Part shown: piece by piece, positions 1-8,327 of the stretch | Numbering within the stretch: position 1 is the stretch's first letter | Layout of the letters: each line of letters starts with the position of its first letter | DNA from: Microbulbifer hainanensis | Lineage (GTDB): Bacteria; Pseudomonadota; Gammaproteobacteria; Pseudomonadales; Cellvibrionaceae | Length of the DNA stretch: 64,000 nucleotides | Assembly: GCF_014904735.1 (NCBI RefSeq) | Contig: NZ_JACZCR010000001.1 | Location: 31,584 to 95,583 of the forward strand | Reading direction: 5' to 3' | Made by a program: the position numbers and the translations under genes | The notes under the pieces: generated by a model | Database searches by the model: none | The model's input: only the letters and a program-made list of their open reading frames with translations | Told to the model about the DNA's origin: nothing

Positions 1-1
1 A

Positions 2-1717
2 CAGACGGCACGAGAGATAGAACAGAAATATCCGGCGGCAAGCTTCTCAATACGCGAGGTGCGCCTCGGAGTGAAACTTGGCGCTCTGATCGACATGGTC
101 AACCAAGGAGAGAATCGCGTGGCACTCCTGGACGAAAACACGGCCGAGGAATTCCTTCAGTACCGCAAAGACCTGAAAATCGGTGCCCGAGTCAGTGGAT
201 CACGGGATATCGTGTGGGGCGTGCGCAGGGGTGCTCCGCGACTGCAATACCGCATCAACAACTTCCTAACCCGGTCGCTGATCACCGAAAAATCCGCTCG
301 CGACTCGCACTGGTACTCTATCAAGAAGTCCGGAATTCTGCGCTTCGCCACCTATAACGGACCAATATGCTATTTCCTGTGGAAAGGGATGCTGATGGGA
401 TTCGATTATGAAATAGCAAAGCAATTCACCGACGAGCACAACCTCCAGCTGCAGGTCATTGTGGTACCACACGGCGAGGACATCGTCGACTGGGTAGTGA
501 GCGGACGCGCCGACATTGCCGGAGCGACGACCACCATCACCGATGAGCGCAAAGCCGAGGGCGCTGACTTCAGTGTCCCCACCTTTGACACGCCCCAGCA
601 AATTATCAGCAATCGCAATAAACCGCCAATCGCGACCCTGGACGACCTTCAGGGGCGCACGCTGACCCTCTCCCCCCAAACCGCATTCATCGAGACCGCG
701 CTCGCTCTGCAGAGGAGCGGCATCGACGTAAAGCTTCAAATTGCCCCCAAGGGCACGTCTTTCAATGAAATCCTGGACAAAATCGCAAACGGAGAATTCG
801 ATGCCACCATTCAGGATGCGTATGTCGTCGAGATGCAGTCGGCGCTACGCCCCGCCCTTGTTGCCGGGGTAAAGGTCAGCGATCCGCTGCCGCAGGGGTG
901 GATGGTAAAGCGGGGCAATCGCGAACTTCTCGAGCAAGTTGATCGTTTCATCAAAAAATTCCGCGATAGAAAGGCGTATCAAGATCTCCTCGCCATCTAT
1001 TTTCAGCCCGACCAGCACCTTTTGCAGAAATTTTCGGCCAAGATAATACCGGGCGAAGATCTGTCGCCGTTCGACAACCTGGTCAAAGCCTCGGCGCTGA
1101 AATACGATATTGACTGGCGCTTGGTCGTAGCGCAAATGTGGCAGGAGAGCAATTTCAACCCGAAAGCAAAGTCTCCTGTGGGCGCTCAGGGGCTGCTGCA
1201 AATCATGCCGCAAACCGGCGCGGATATGGGCTACCCCCCTCCCCTCTTCGATCCAGACAAGAATATCAAGGCGGGGGTGAAGTACCTGGGCTGGATTCGC
1301 AATCGCCTTGAAGCCCCTATCCACTTGAGCGATAAGCTCTGGTTTACCCTCGCCTCCTACAACGCGGGCCTCGGCCATCTGTATGACGCTCAGCGGTTGG
1401 CAGAGGAACTGGGACTAGACCCGACCAAGTGGTTCGACAACGTGGAAATCGCTATGCTCAAGCTGTCCGAGCCGCGTTATTTCGAAAAGGCGCGGTACGG
1501 TTACTGTCGTGGCACCGAAACCGTGATATACGTGCGCAAAATCAGCAATTTGTATAAGGCCTATACCGACGTTGCAAGTGGCGATATCGGCAGAGCGGGC
1601 CAGAGTGCGCCAGTTCCATGGCGGGATATCAATGGAACCGGGGGGCAAGCGCGCCCAGTTGGCAGCCCCGGCTCTTCCCTGCATGTTCTGCGAAAGGGAT
1701 TGCAGCCAGCAAAATAA
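2..1717 (+). CDS. MltF-like lytic transglycosylase with solute-binding domains, copy 1 (5' truncated by window edge)
   Basis: The reading frame is open from base 2, so the gene begins before the window; the first internal Met codon is not the true start. The first residues align with about residue 207 of the next paralogue, so roughly 200 N-terminal residues (signal and most of the first binding domain) are missing. What remains is the end of the first SBP_bac_3 domain, a full second SBP_bac_3 domain, and a C-terminal SLT goltransglycosylase domain with the catalytic Glu in MWQESNFNP, then GAQGLLQIMPQT and LASYNAGLGH. The family cleaves peptidoglycan glycan strands; the binding domains are thought to sense or recruit wall fragments. 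The C-terminal tail after the SLT domain differs from both neighbours. Confidence 0.85.
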   Translation, partial: QTAREIEQKYPAASFSIREVRLGVKLGALIDMVNQGENRVALLDENTAEEFLQYRKDLKIGARVSGSRDIVWGVRRGAPRLQYRINNFLTRSLITEKSARDSHWYSIKKSGILRFATYNGPICYFLWKGMLMGFDYEIAKQFTDEHNLQLQVIVVPHGEDIVDWVVSGRADIAGATTTITDERKAEGADFSVPTFDTPQQIISNRNKPPIATLDDLQGRTLTLSPQTAFIETALALQRSGIDVKLQIAPKGTSFNEILDKIANGEFDATIQDAYVVEMQSALRPALVAGVKVSDPLPQGWMVKRGNRELLEQVDRFIKKFRDRKAYQDLLAIYFQPDQHLLQKFSAKIIPGEDLSPFDNLVKASALKYDIDWRLVVAQMWQESNFNPKAKSPVGAQGLLQIMPQTGADMGYPPPLFDPDKNIKAGVKYLGWIRNRLEAPIHLSDKLWFTLASYNAGLGHLYDAQRLAEELGLDPTKWFDNVEIAMLKLSEPRYFEKARYGYCRGTETVIYVRKISNLYKAYTDVASGDIGRAGQSAPVPWRDINGTGGQARPVGSPGSSLHVLRKGLQPAK

Positions 1718-2040
1718 TAACTGCATTTGGAGAATTTTTGGCGTGCAGCTTTGTCATCAGTCGCGATGTTTCAATAGTTGTCTACAAAACCTCCCTTCAG
1801 GGGCCGAATTACTTGGCCGCCAGACAAACCAGTGGGCCGTTACAAACCCGCTGGCCGTGCCAGAGAGCGCCTACACATCAGTGCGCAACGGCGAAGGGTG
1901 GATCATAGAGGATACCGCCGCGCTGTGCATCGACACCGGGCGCAGCCAGCCAGTGTGGACAGGAGCGCCGCCGCGACCTTGTCGCCGTGCGCAGGGCCTT
2001 CGCCCACTGCCTCCCGAGCGGAACCAGCGCCGGTCGCGAG
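1718..2040. other. Degenerate stretch between MltF-like copies 1 and 2
   Basis: No convincing gene is seen in any frame. The last third may hold scrambled, frameshifted coding sequence of the xseA remnant that becomes recognisable from about 2041, but I could not align it. Confidence 0.4.
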
Positions 2041-2298
2041 CGCCTGCAGCTCAGCACTGCAAGCCTGTACAGCGCCATGCGCAAGTTGCTGTAGCAGCGC
2101 GCTGAACGACTCGGCCACAGCTGTCAGTTGCTGCACAACATCAGCCCGCTGGCCGTACTGCAGTGCGGCTATGCCATCGTGCGCGACGAACAAAACCATG
2201 TGGTCAAGGACTCCAGCACCCTGTCTCCAGCACAGCCAGTGACGGTTCGGCTCGCTCGCGGCGAATTTGTCGCCTCCGTCAAAAACATCGTCGACTGA
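2041..2298 (+). pseudogene. xseA: Remnant of exodeoxyribonuclease VII large subunit (C-terminal end)
   Basis: Read in the frame starting at 2041, the translation ends at a TGA (2296-2298) and contains the hallmark C-terminal XseA stretch LHNISPLAVLQCGYAIVRD, followed by a typical V-K-D...L-S-P-A-Q-P-V-T-V-R-L terminal strand. An in-frame TAG at 2092-2094 interrupts it just after AMRKLL, and no upstream catalytic portion of xseA can be read. Only the last 70 or so codons remain, so this is a pseudogene fragment. It sits between two paralogous transglycosylase genes, which suggests it was left there by the rearrangement that duplicated them. Confidence 0.7.
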
Positions 2299-2390
2299 AG
2301 GCCGCGTTTCCGGTTCCGATGTCGGCACCTGTCGTCATCGGGCCAATCCCCACACTAGCATTCGGTTGTCAATGACAGCCGGAGCAGTGC

Positions 2391-4685
2391 ATGCGGGAAG
2401 GTCGACTGTGCCACCACATTTCCAATCATTTCTTCCAGATCACGCTGGCCCTGTCTCTGGCGCTGATCATGGTGGCTTGTGGCGGGCCGAAATCGCCGGA
2501 TCACCTCAAGCAGCAGCCCCCGTCGCATAAGCAGGCCGTGGATCAGGGGCAGATACCGCCGCCGGCGAAAACACCGGAAACAAGGGACACGACCGAATTC
2601 AAAAACTATGTCGAGACAGGCGACCTGAAAGCCTTGCGCAAACGCGGCACGATCCGGTTCGTGAGCATTACGCTTTACGAACAGGAGCAACTGTACCGAT
2701 CAAATACCATTGACACCCAGCTCCATCACCAACTCGCCGATAACCTGGCCCGGCGACTGAAACTGAAACCCGTCTGGGTTCGTACCAACTCGGCGGCCAA
2801 GGCCATTGAGCTGCTGCAACAGGGATATGGTGACGTCATCGCCGACAATCTCTCCGCGACCAAAGCCCGGGGAGAGATCATTAACTTCACCGCGCCAATC
2901 GAGCACATTCATCAGCAATTATTGACCGGTCCCAACGGGCCCGACATAAGCGATGTGGCCAATCTGCACGACGTCAAGTTCTTGGTCATTGCCGGTAGCA
3001 CACATGTCAATGCCGCAAAAGAAATTATCGAAAAGCACCCCGATGCCAACCTGGCCCTGGAAGAGCTCCACCTGGACAACAAGCTCGGAGGTCTGGTTGA
3101 TAGAATTCTCAAGGATCCGCATGCCGTCACTATCCTCGACAGCAATACCATCGAGGGTCTGCGGCAATATCGCGACGACCTCCGCGTCGGGGCAAGCGTT
3201 TCGGAGTCGCAGGATATTGTCTGGGGTGTGCGAAAGAACTCTTCTAACCTCCTCGCAAGGATCGATAACTTCCTCACCCGCTCACTGGTAAAGCCGGTCA
3301 ACCAACGTATTGCTGACTGGCCTGAAATCAAGAAATCCGGGGTATTGCGCCTGCTTACCTATAACGGCCCTACGGGATACTTCCTCTGGAAGGGTGTACT
3401 GATGGGCTTTGATTTCGAACTGGCCAAAGCCTTTGCGGAAAAGCATCGCCTGCAGCTCCAAGTGGTCGCTGTCCCCTTCGACAAGAGCCTGGTGCAATGG
3501 CTAAAGGAGGGCCGTGGTGACATTGCCGGCGCCTTTTCCACATTTACGCCCGAGCGGAAGGCCCAGGGCGTGGCTTTCACAGTCCCTTACGCGGAAATGG
3601 CTGAAAAAATATTAAGTAACAGCGACAAACCTCCCATCGAGACTCCACTGGATCTCAAAGGGCGCACAATTACGCTGCGCGCATTTTCGCCATTCAGCGC
3701 AAGCGCCCACGCCTTGAAAGAAACTGGCCTGGGCGTAAAAGTCGTCGTGGCGCCCCCGGACGTCTCCTACCTACAACTGATTGCCATGGTGGCCAGTGGC
3801 GAGCTCGATGCGACCATTATGGATGCGAGCACTGCTGAAATAGAAGCCTCTGTACGCCCGGAGCTACTGGCCGGCATGCAGACCGCAGACCCGCGTCCCA
3901 AAGGCTGGATGTTGCTGCCACAGAACTGGCAACTACTGAAAGAGGTCAACAAATTTATCAAGCAATACCGCAAGAGCGATAAATATCAAAATTTGGTAAA
4001 AATCTATCTCAAACCCGACCGACGCCACCTGCAGCGCATGGAGGCACGCATCATACCCGGCGCCGACCTGTCGCCCTTCGACGCTCTGGTCAAGGACTAT
4101 GCCACGCGCTACCAGTTCGACTGGCGATTGGTAACCGCACAGATGTGGCAGGAAAGCAGTTTCAACCCGAGGGCGGTTTCTCCAGTCGGCGCGCAGGGAT
4201 TGCTGCAGGTCATGCCAAATACAGCGAAAGATATGGGGATTCCACCTCCGTTATTTGAACCGGAGCGGGGCATCAGAGCCGGCGTCAAGTATCTGAGATG
4301 GGTGCGAAACCGTTTTCCCGCCGGCACCAAACTAGACGAAAAATTGTGGTTCACCCTCGCTTCCTACAATGCGGGTTTAGGCCACTTGCTGGATGCGCAA
4401 GTACTGGCCAGGGAACTGGGTCTCGACCCCAACAAATGGTTTGGCAATGTGGAAGTCGCCATGCTGAAACTGTCGGAACCCCAATATTTTAAAAAGGCCC
4501 GTTACGGCTACGTGCGCGGCGCCGAACCGGTGCAATATGTCCGCAATATCAGCAATCTCTACAAGGCCTATACCGACGTGGCTACCGGGGAAGTCACTGT
4601 GCGCCCCCCCCTTCGTCCGCCGCCAGCGGTGATTCGTTACCCGGCGGCAACTGGAACCAGCCGGCCAAGCGATAGCGTCCCTTAG
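2391..4685 (+). CDS. MltF-like lipoprotein: tandem SBP_bac_3 domains plus SLT transglycosylase, copy 2
   Basis: 764 residues against about 518 for canonical MltF; the excess is a second solute-binding domain. The N-terminus is a lipoprotein signal with lipobox LIMVAC (Cys30). Residues about 79-300 form the first SBP_bac_3 domain, 312-545 the second, and 560-735 the SLT domain. Catalytic Glu588 lies in MWQESSFNP, followed by GAQGLLQVMP and LASYNAGLGH. The protein should be anchored in the outer membrane and act on peptidoglycan. The ATG at 2391 is chosen because it gives a complete lipoprotein signal. It is the middle of three tandem paralogues. Confidence 0.9.
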   Translation: MREGRLCHHISNHFFQITLALSLALIMVACGGPKSPDHLKQQPPSHKQAVDQGQIPPPAKTPETRDTTEFKNYVETGDLKALRKRGTIRFVSITLYEQEQLYRSNTIDTQLHHQLADNLARRLKLKPVWVRTNSAAKAIELLQQGYGDVIADNLSATKARGEIINFTAPIEHIHQQLLTGPNGPDISDVANLHDVKFLVIAGSTHVNAAKEIIEKHPDANLALEELHLDNKLGGLVDRILKDPHAVTILDSNTIEGLRQYRDDLRVGASVSESQDIVWGVRKNSSNLLARIDNFLTRSLVKPVNQRIADWPEIKKSGVLRLLTYNGPTGYFLWKGVLMGFDFELAKAFAEKHRLQLQVVAVPFDKSLVQWLKEGRGDIAGAFSTFTPERKAQGVAFTVPYAEMAEKILSNSDKPPIETPLDLKGRTITLRAFSPFSASAHALKETGLGVKVVVAPPDVSYLQLIAMVASGELDATIMDASTAEIEASVRPELLAGMQTADPRPKGWMLLPQNWQLLKEVNKFIKQYRKSDKYQNLVKIYLKPDRRHLQRMEARIIPGADLSPFDALVKDYATRYQFDWRLVTAQMWQESSFNPRAVSPVGAQGLLQVMPNTAKDMGIPPPLFEPERGIRAGVKYLRWVRNRFPAGTKLDEKLWFTLASYNAGLGHLLDAQVLARELGLDPNKWFGNVEVAMLKLSEPQYFKKARYGYVRGAEPVQYVRNISNLYKAYTDVATGEVTVRPPLRPPPAVIRYPAATGTSRPSDSVP

Positions 4686-5021
4686 GTCAGCAGCTGTCTT
4701 TAACGGCGGGCGCGCCAAGGATGACGATTATGCGATTCCAGAGCGGTAACTGTACTCGCCTCCCGATCGCGCAATCTTTCCGCAAATGATTATTTTCGAA
4801 CCAATCGGATGTCACCTAGTAGAGTCTCTGTCGTCGAGGCTAACATAGCGAACACGACTGGAAGCCTTGGAAACAAATCATCGAGCAGGTCTTCCCGGGC
4901 TACCCTGGCCCGCGGCGGACAGGCCCAGGAGCAAATAGTCGGAAGTCGAGCGAAGGATGCGCAAATATTAACGAGGATGAATTTGCACTCCAGACGATCT
5001 CACTCTGTGCCGGAGGTTCAC
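4686..5021. other. Intergenic region before MltF-like copy 3
   Basis: The frame of copy 3 is open back to 4809, but residues encoded upstream of 5022 resemble nothing and would bury the lipoprotein signal, so I treat this as non-coding. An AT-richer patch near 4785-4800 could hold a promoter, but no clear -35/-10 pair is visible. Confidence 0.5.
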
Positions 5022-7403
5022 ATGGGCAGAGCTACCACATGGTTTCACTACATTCTGCTGATCTTTACGCTGATCGCGATGACAACAGCCTGCCATCGCG
5101 GTGAGGCTCCAAAGGCGATTAAGAAAAATTCGGCGGTCAGCGCACCAGCCAGTGAAACTTCACCCGGCGGGAAATTCAAAAACTACACCGAAACCGGCGA
5201 CCTGGCAGCAATCAAAAAGCGCGGCATCATTCGCTTTGTCCTCGTTTATCGCAATTTAGCAAACTATTCCTCCAAAGGATCACTGGTCCAGAGCCACTAC
5301 CGGCTCGCCGAGAAGCTTGCGAAGCGCCTCAACCTGAAACCGCATTTCATGCTCGCCGAATCACCCAATCAGGCCATCGAAATGATCATCAATGGCCAGG
5401 CTGATGTAATAACAGACAACGTAGCGGAAACTGAGGAGAGAAAGGAAAAACTCAGTTTAACGGAGCCATTGACGCAAACGCAAAGGGTACTTTACACCGG
5501 CAAAAATGGGCCGGATATCAGCAACCTGAAAAACTTGAAAAATGTCCAGTTGACAGTACTCGCCAACAGCGTCTTGGCTAAGGAAGCGCATAAGATTTCG
5601 AAGAAAAAACCATCGGCTAATATTACAGTGAGAGAACTCCCTATCGATGAACTCTCCGAAGAATTTTTGGACACCCTGGACAGTGAGCGCCCCATAGTTG
5701 GCCTCATTGGCAAAAACACCGCAGAAAGTCTCAGTGGTTTTATGGCTGACATGAAGATCGGCGCCACGGTCGGAGAGAAGTACTCGATTGTCTGGGCCGT
5801 TCGCAAAGACGCCCCGAAGTTACTCGCCGACATAAACAACTTTCTCACACAAACCATCGTGCAGGCTCAGGAGCGGCGCAAAACGGATTGGAGTTCGATC
5901 AAGAAATCGGGCGTACTGCGGTTCGCCACCCACAACGGTCCGGGCTACTTTTTGTGGAAGGGTGTGCTGGCCGGCCTGGATTACGAATTGATCAGCAAAT
6001 TTGCTGACAAGCACGGCCTCGAACTTCAGGTCATCTCTGTCCCATACGATACAGACCTCATTGAACTACTGAATAGCGGTGAGGCCGACGTTGCTGGGGC
6101 CAGCACCACGATAACACACCAACGTCTGGAAAGAGGTGTCGAATTCAGCAGCCCTATCCTGCAGACCGAACAACGCGTACTCAGCCACAAAGGCTCACCG
6201 CCAATCAATTCTCCCCAGGAACTCAGTGGCCGCACACTGACTTTACGCGAAGGTTCCGCATTCATTGCAACTGCCAAGTTCCTGCGGGACAAAGGCATTG
6301 ATGTTGACGTGCAGATCCTCCCCAAAGCCACCTCATTCAACGAAATTCTCACAGGCGTTGCCGAAGGAAAGTTTGACGCGACGCTGGAAGATGCCAACCT
6401 GAGTAAAGCGCAGATACTCGTACACGAGAACTTGATCGAAGGGGCCATTGTCAGTGAGCGGCTTCCACAAGGCTGGATGGTCGCCAAAGGGAACAAGAAG
6501 CTTCTGCGCAGCGTCAACGATTTTCTGCAGAATTTTCTGTCCAGTGAAGCCCATAAAAAATGGGTGCTGAACTACTTCGAGCCAGACAGGGACCTGACCC
6601 AGAAACTCGAAAACGTGCTTTTGCCTGGTGGCGAACTGTCCCCGTATGACGGGCTGGTAAAAAAATATGCTGCGGAGAACAATTTCGACTGGCGCCTGGT
6701 GGTTGCGCAGATGTGGCAGGAAAGTAATTTCGATCCCAAGGCGGAGTCATCGGTCGGGGCACAGGGATTGCTACAGGTAATGCCACAAACCGCCCAGGAA
6801 ATGGGCTTCGACCCGCCATTGCTTCGACCGGAGGAAGGAATCGATGCCGGCGTCACCTACCTCAACTGGGTCCGCGCGCGTTTCAGCGACAAGCTGCCAG
6901 TAGATGAAAGACTCTGGTTCTCGCTCGCCGCCTATAACGCGGGCATCGGCCATCTTAATGACGCACGCCTTCTGGCCAAAAAACTGGGGCTGAATCCGGA
7001 CAAGTGGGTCGACAATGTTGAAGTCGCGATGCTCAAACTCTCCGAACCCCGCTACTTCGAAAAGGCTCGCTACGGCTACGCGCGCGGGGCCGAACCCGTT
7101 ATCTATGTGCGCAATATCAGTAGGCTCTACAACGCCTATACCGATGTCGCCACCGGCGATATCAGCAGATCGGTTCCACTGATACTGTCGCCATGGGTGA
7201 TTACAAAGTCAGCACTATCTTGCCGATATGGCTGTTGGACTCCATCAGCCTGTGCGCCTCTGCCACTTGTTCCAGCGGGAAGGTTGCGGAGATCTGCGGA
7301 CGGATTTTTCCGGCTGCCAGTAACGGCCACGCCTTTTGCTCCAGCGACCGGGCGATGGCCGCCTTTGCTTCCGCGCTCTGCGGCCGCAGGGTCGAGCCCG
7401 TGA
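5022..7403 (+). CDS. MltF-like lipoprotein: tandem SBP_bac_3 domains plus SLT transglycosylase, copy 3
   Basis: The start is set at ATG 5022: GGAGG lies 5-9 bases upstream and the product then begins with a lipoprotein signal ending IAMTTAC (Cys24). The product is 793 residues. Two SBP_bac_3 domains are followed by an SLT domain with MWQESNFDP (catalytic Glu) and LAAYNAGIGH. Homology to copies 1 and 2 ends at YTDVATGDIS; the remaining tail of about 77 residues matches neither paralogue. From 7201 onward this tail is encoded antisense to the last 67 codons of the convergent quinone oxidoreductase gene, so it looks like read-through after loss of the native stop codon. No terminator is visible between the two genes. 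Confidence 0.88.
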   Translation: MGRATTWFHYILLIFTLIAMTTACHRGEAPKAIKKNSAVSAPASETSPGGKFKNYTETGDLAAIKKRGIIRFVLVYRNLANYSSKGSLVQSHYRLAEKLAKRLNLKPHFMLAESPNQAIEMIINGQADVITDNVAETEERKEKLSLTEPLTQTQRVLYTGKNGPDISNLKNLKNVQLTVLANSVLAKEAHKISKKKPSANITVRELPIDELSEEFLDTLDSERPIVGLIGKNTAESLSGFMADMKIGATVGEKYSIVWAVRKDAPKLLADINNFLTQTIVQAQERRKTDWSSIKKSGVLRFATHNGPGYFLWKGVLAGLDYELISKFADKHGLELQVISVPYDTDLIELLNSGEADVAGASTTITHQRLERGVEFSSPILQTEQRVLSHKGSPPINSPQELSGRTLTLREGSAFIATAKFLRDKGIDVDVQILPKATSFNEILTGVAEGKFDATLEDANLSKAQILVHENLIEGAIVSERLPQGWMVAKGNKKLLRSVNDFLQNFLSSEAHKKWVLNYFEPDRDLTQKLENVLLPGGELSPYDGLVKKYAAENNFDWRLVVAQMWQESNFDPKAESSVGAQGLLQVMPQTAQEMGFDPPLLRPEEGIDAGVTYLNWVRARFSDKLPVDERLWFSLAAYNAGIGHLNDARLLAKKLGLNPDKWVDNVEVAMLKLSEPRYFEKARYGYARGAEPVIYVRNISRLYNAYTDVATGDISRSVPLILSPWVITKSALSCRYGCWTPSACAPLPLVPAGRLRRSADGFFRLPVTATPFAPATGRWPPLLPRSAAAGSSP

Positions 7404-8178
7404 GGGTGAGTCGCTTCAACATAACTGGCAGCATATCGACCCGCACCCGCGATCCCTGCAAGAAGGCGATATTGACGATACGGCCGTCCCGCGCGGCCAA
7501 CTGGATATTGCGGTCGACGTAATCGCCTCCGACCATATCCAGAATCACATCGACACCGCGACCATCGGTCGCTTCGCGCAGTACCTCGACAAAGTCCTGG
7601 GACTTGTAGTTGACGGCTTTGTCCGCACCCAACTTTTCACAGGCCGCGCACTTTTCATCGGAGCCGGCGGTCGCAAATACCTGCGCACCCAGATTCGCAG
7701 CGAGTTGAATCGCGGTAGTGCCGATACCGGAAGAACCGCCGTGGACCAGCAGGGATTCACCCGCCCGTAGACCTGCGCGATCGAACACATTGCTCCACAC
7801 GGTAAAAAAGGTTTCCGGCAGCGCCGCGGCATCGACCAGCGACAGTCCCTCTGGTACCGGCAGGCACTGGCCGGCGGGCACCGTACAGAACTCGGCGTAA
7901 CCGCCGCCGTTGGCCAGGGCACAGACCTCGTCGCCGACCCGCCAGCGCGCCACACCTTCACCCAGCGCGACAATTTTCCCGGCCACTTCCAGCCCCAGGA
8001 TCGGCGACGCGCCGGGAGGTGGCGGATAGAGCCCCATGCGCTGAAACACATCCGGCCGGTTGACGCCGGCGGCCTTCACCTCGATCAACACTTCGCCCGC
8101 GGCTGGTAACGGTTTCTCGCCTTCGGCCAGCTGCATGACTTCCGGACCACCGTATTCGGGCAAATTGATGTAGCGCAT
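7201..8178 (-). CDS. NAD(P)H-quinone oxidoreductase, zinc-free MDR family (PIG3/QOR type)
   Basis: 325 residues, the usual length for the quinone oxidoreductase branch of the medium-chain dehydrogenase family. It has a GroES-like N-terminal half with AAGVNRPDVFQRMG and a Rossmann half with the NADPH-binding stretch VHGGSSGIGTTAIQLA. The Cys/His zinc ligands of alcohol dehydrogenases are absent, as expected for QOR enzymes. GGGAG lies six bases before the ATG. Expected to reduce quinones or other electrophiles using NADPH in the cytosol. Its last 203 bp are overlapped by the tail of the convergent MltF-like gene. Confidence 0.85.
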   Translation of the reverse strand: MRYINLPEYGGPEVMQLAEGEKPLPAAGEVLIEVKAAGVNRPDVFQRMGLYPPPPGASPILGLEVAGKIVALGEGVARWRVGDEVCALANGGGYAEFCTVPAGQCLPVPEGLSLVDAAALPETFFTVWSNVFDRAGLRAGESLLVHGGSSGIGTTAIQLAANLGAQVFATAGSDEKCAACEKLGADKAVNYKSQDFVEVLREATDGRGVDVILDMVGGDYVDRNIQLAARDGRIVNIAFLQGSRVRVDMLPVMLKRLTLTGSTLRPQSAEAKAAIARSLEQKAWPLLAAGKIRPQISATFPLEQVAEAHRLMESNSHIGKIVLTL

Positions 8179-8276
8179 AGGACTCCCGTTAAACTCTGCA
8201 ATAGGTTGGAATAACTCCCCGGCGAGTATCCTAGCGCAGCGCCGGGACTTTTAAAGTGCCCGGTGAGAAATTGCCA

Positions 8277-8305
8277 CAAAAAAGCCCGGCAGTGCCGGGC
8301 TCTTT
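8277..8305 (-). terminator. Rho-independent terminator of the TonB-receptor gene
   Basis: On the minus strand a perfect 8-bp GC-rich stem (AGCCCGGC, loop of three, GCCGGGCT) is followed by a run of six T. It lies just past the stop codon of the receptor gene. Confidence 0.85.
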
Positions 8306-8327
8306 CGTGACGGTTTGGAATTGCCGA

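Noticed and set aside
4809..5021. Upstream extension of the copy-3 MltF-like frame (71 more codons)
   Set aside because: It would place a signal-less, Ser/Arg-rich stretch before a perfect lipoprotein signal. GGAGG lies before ATG 5022.
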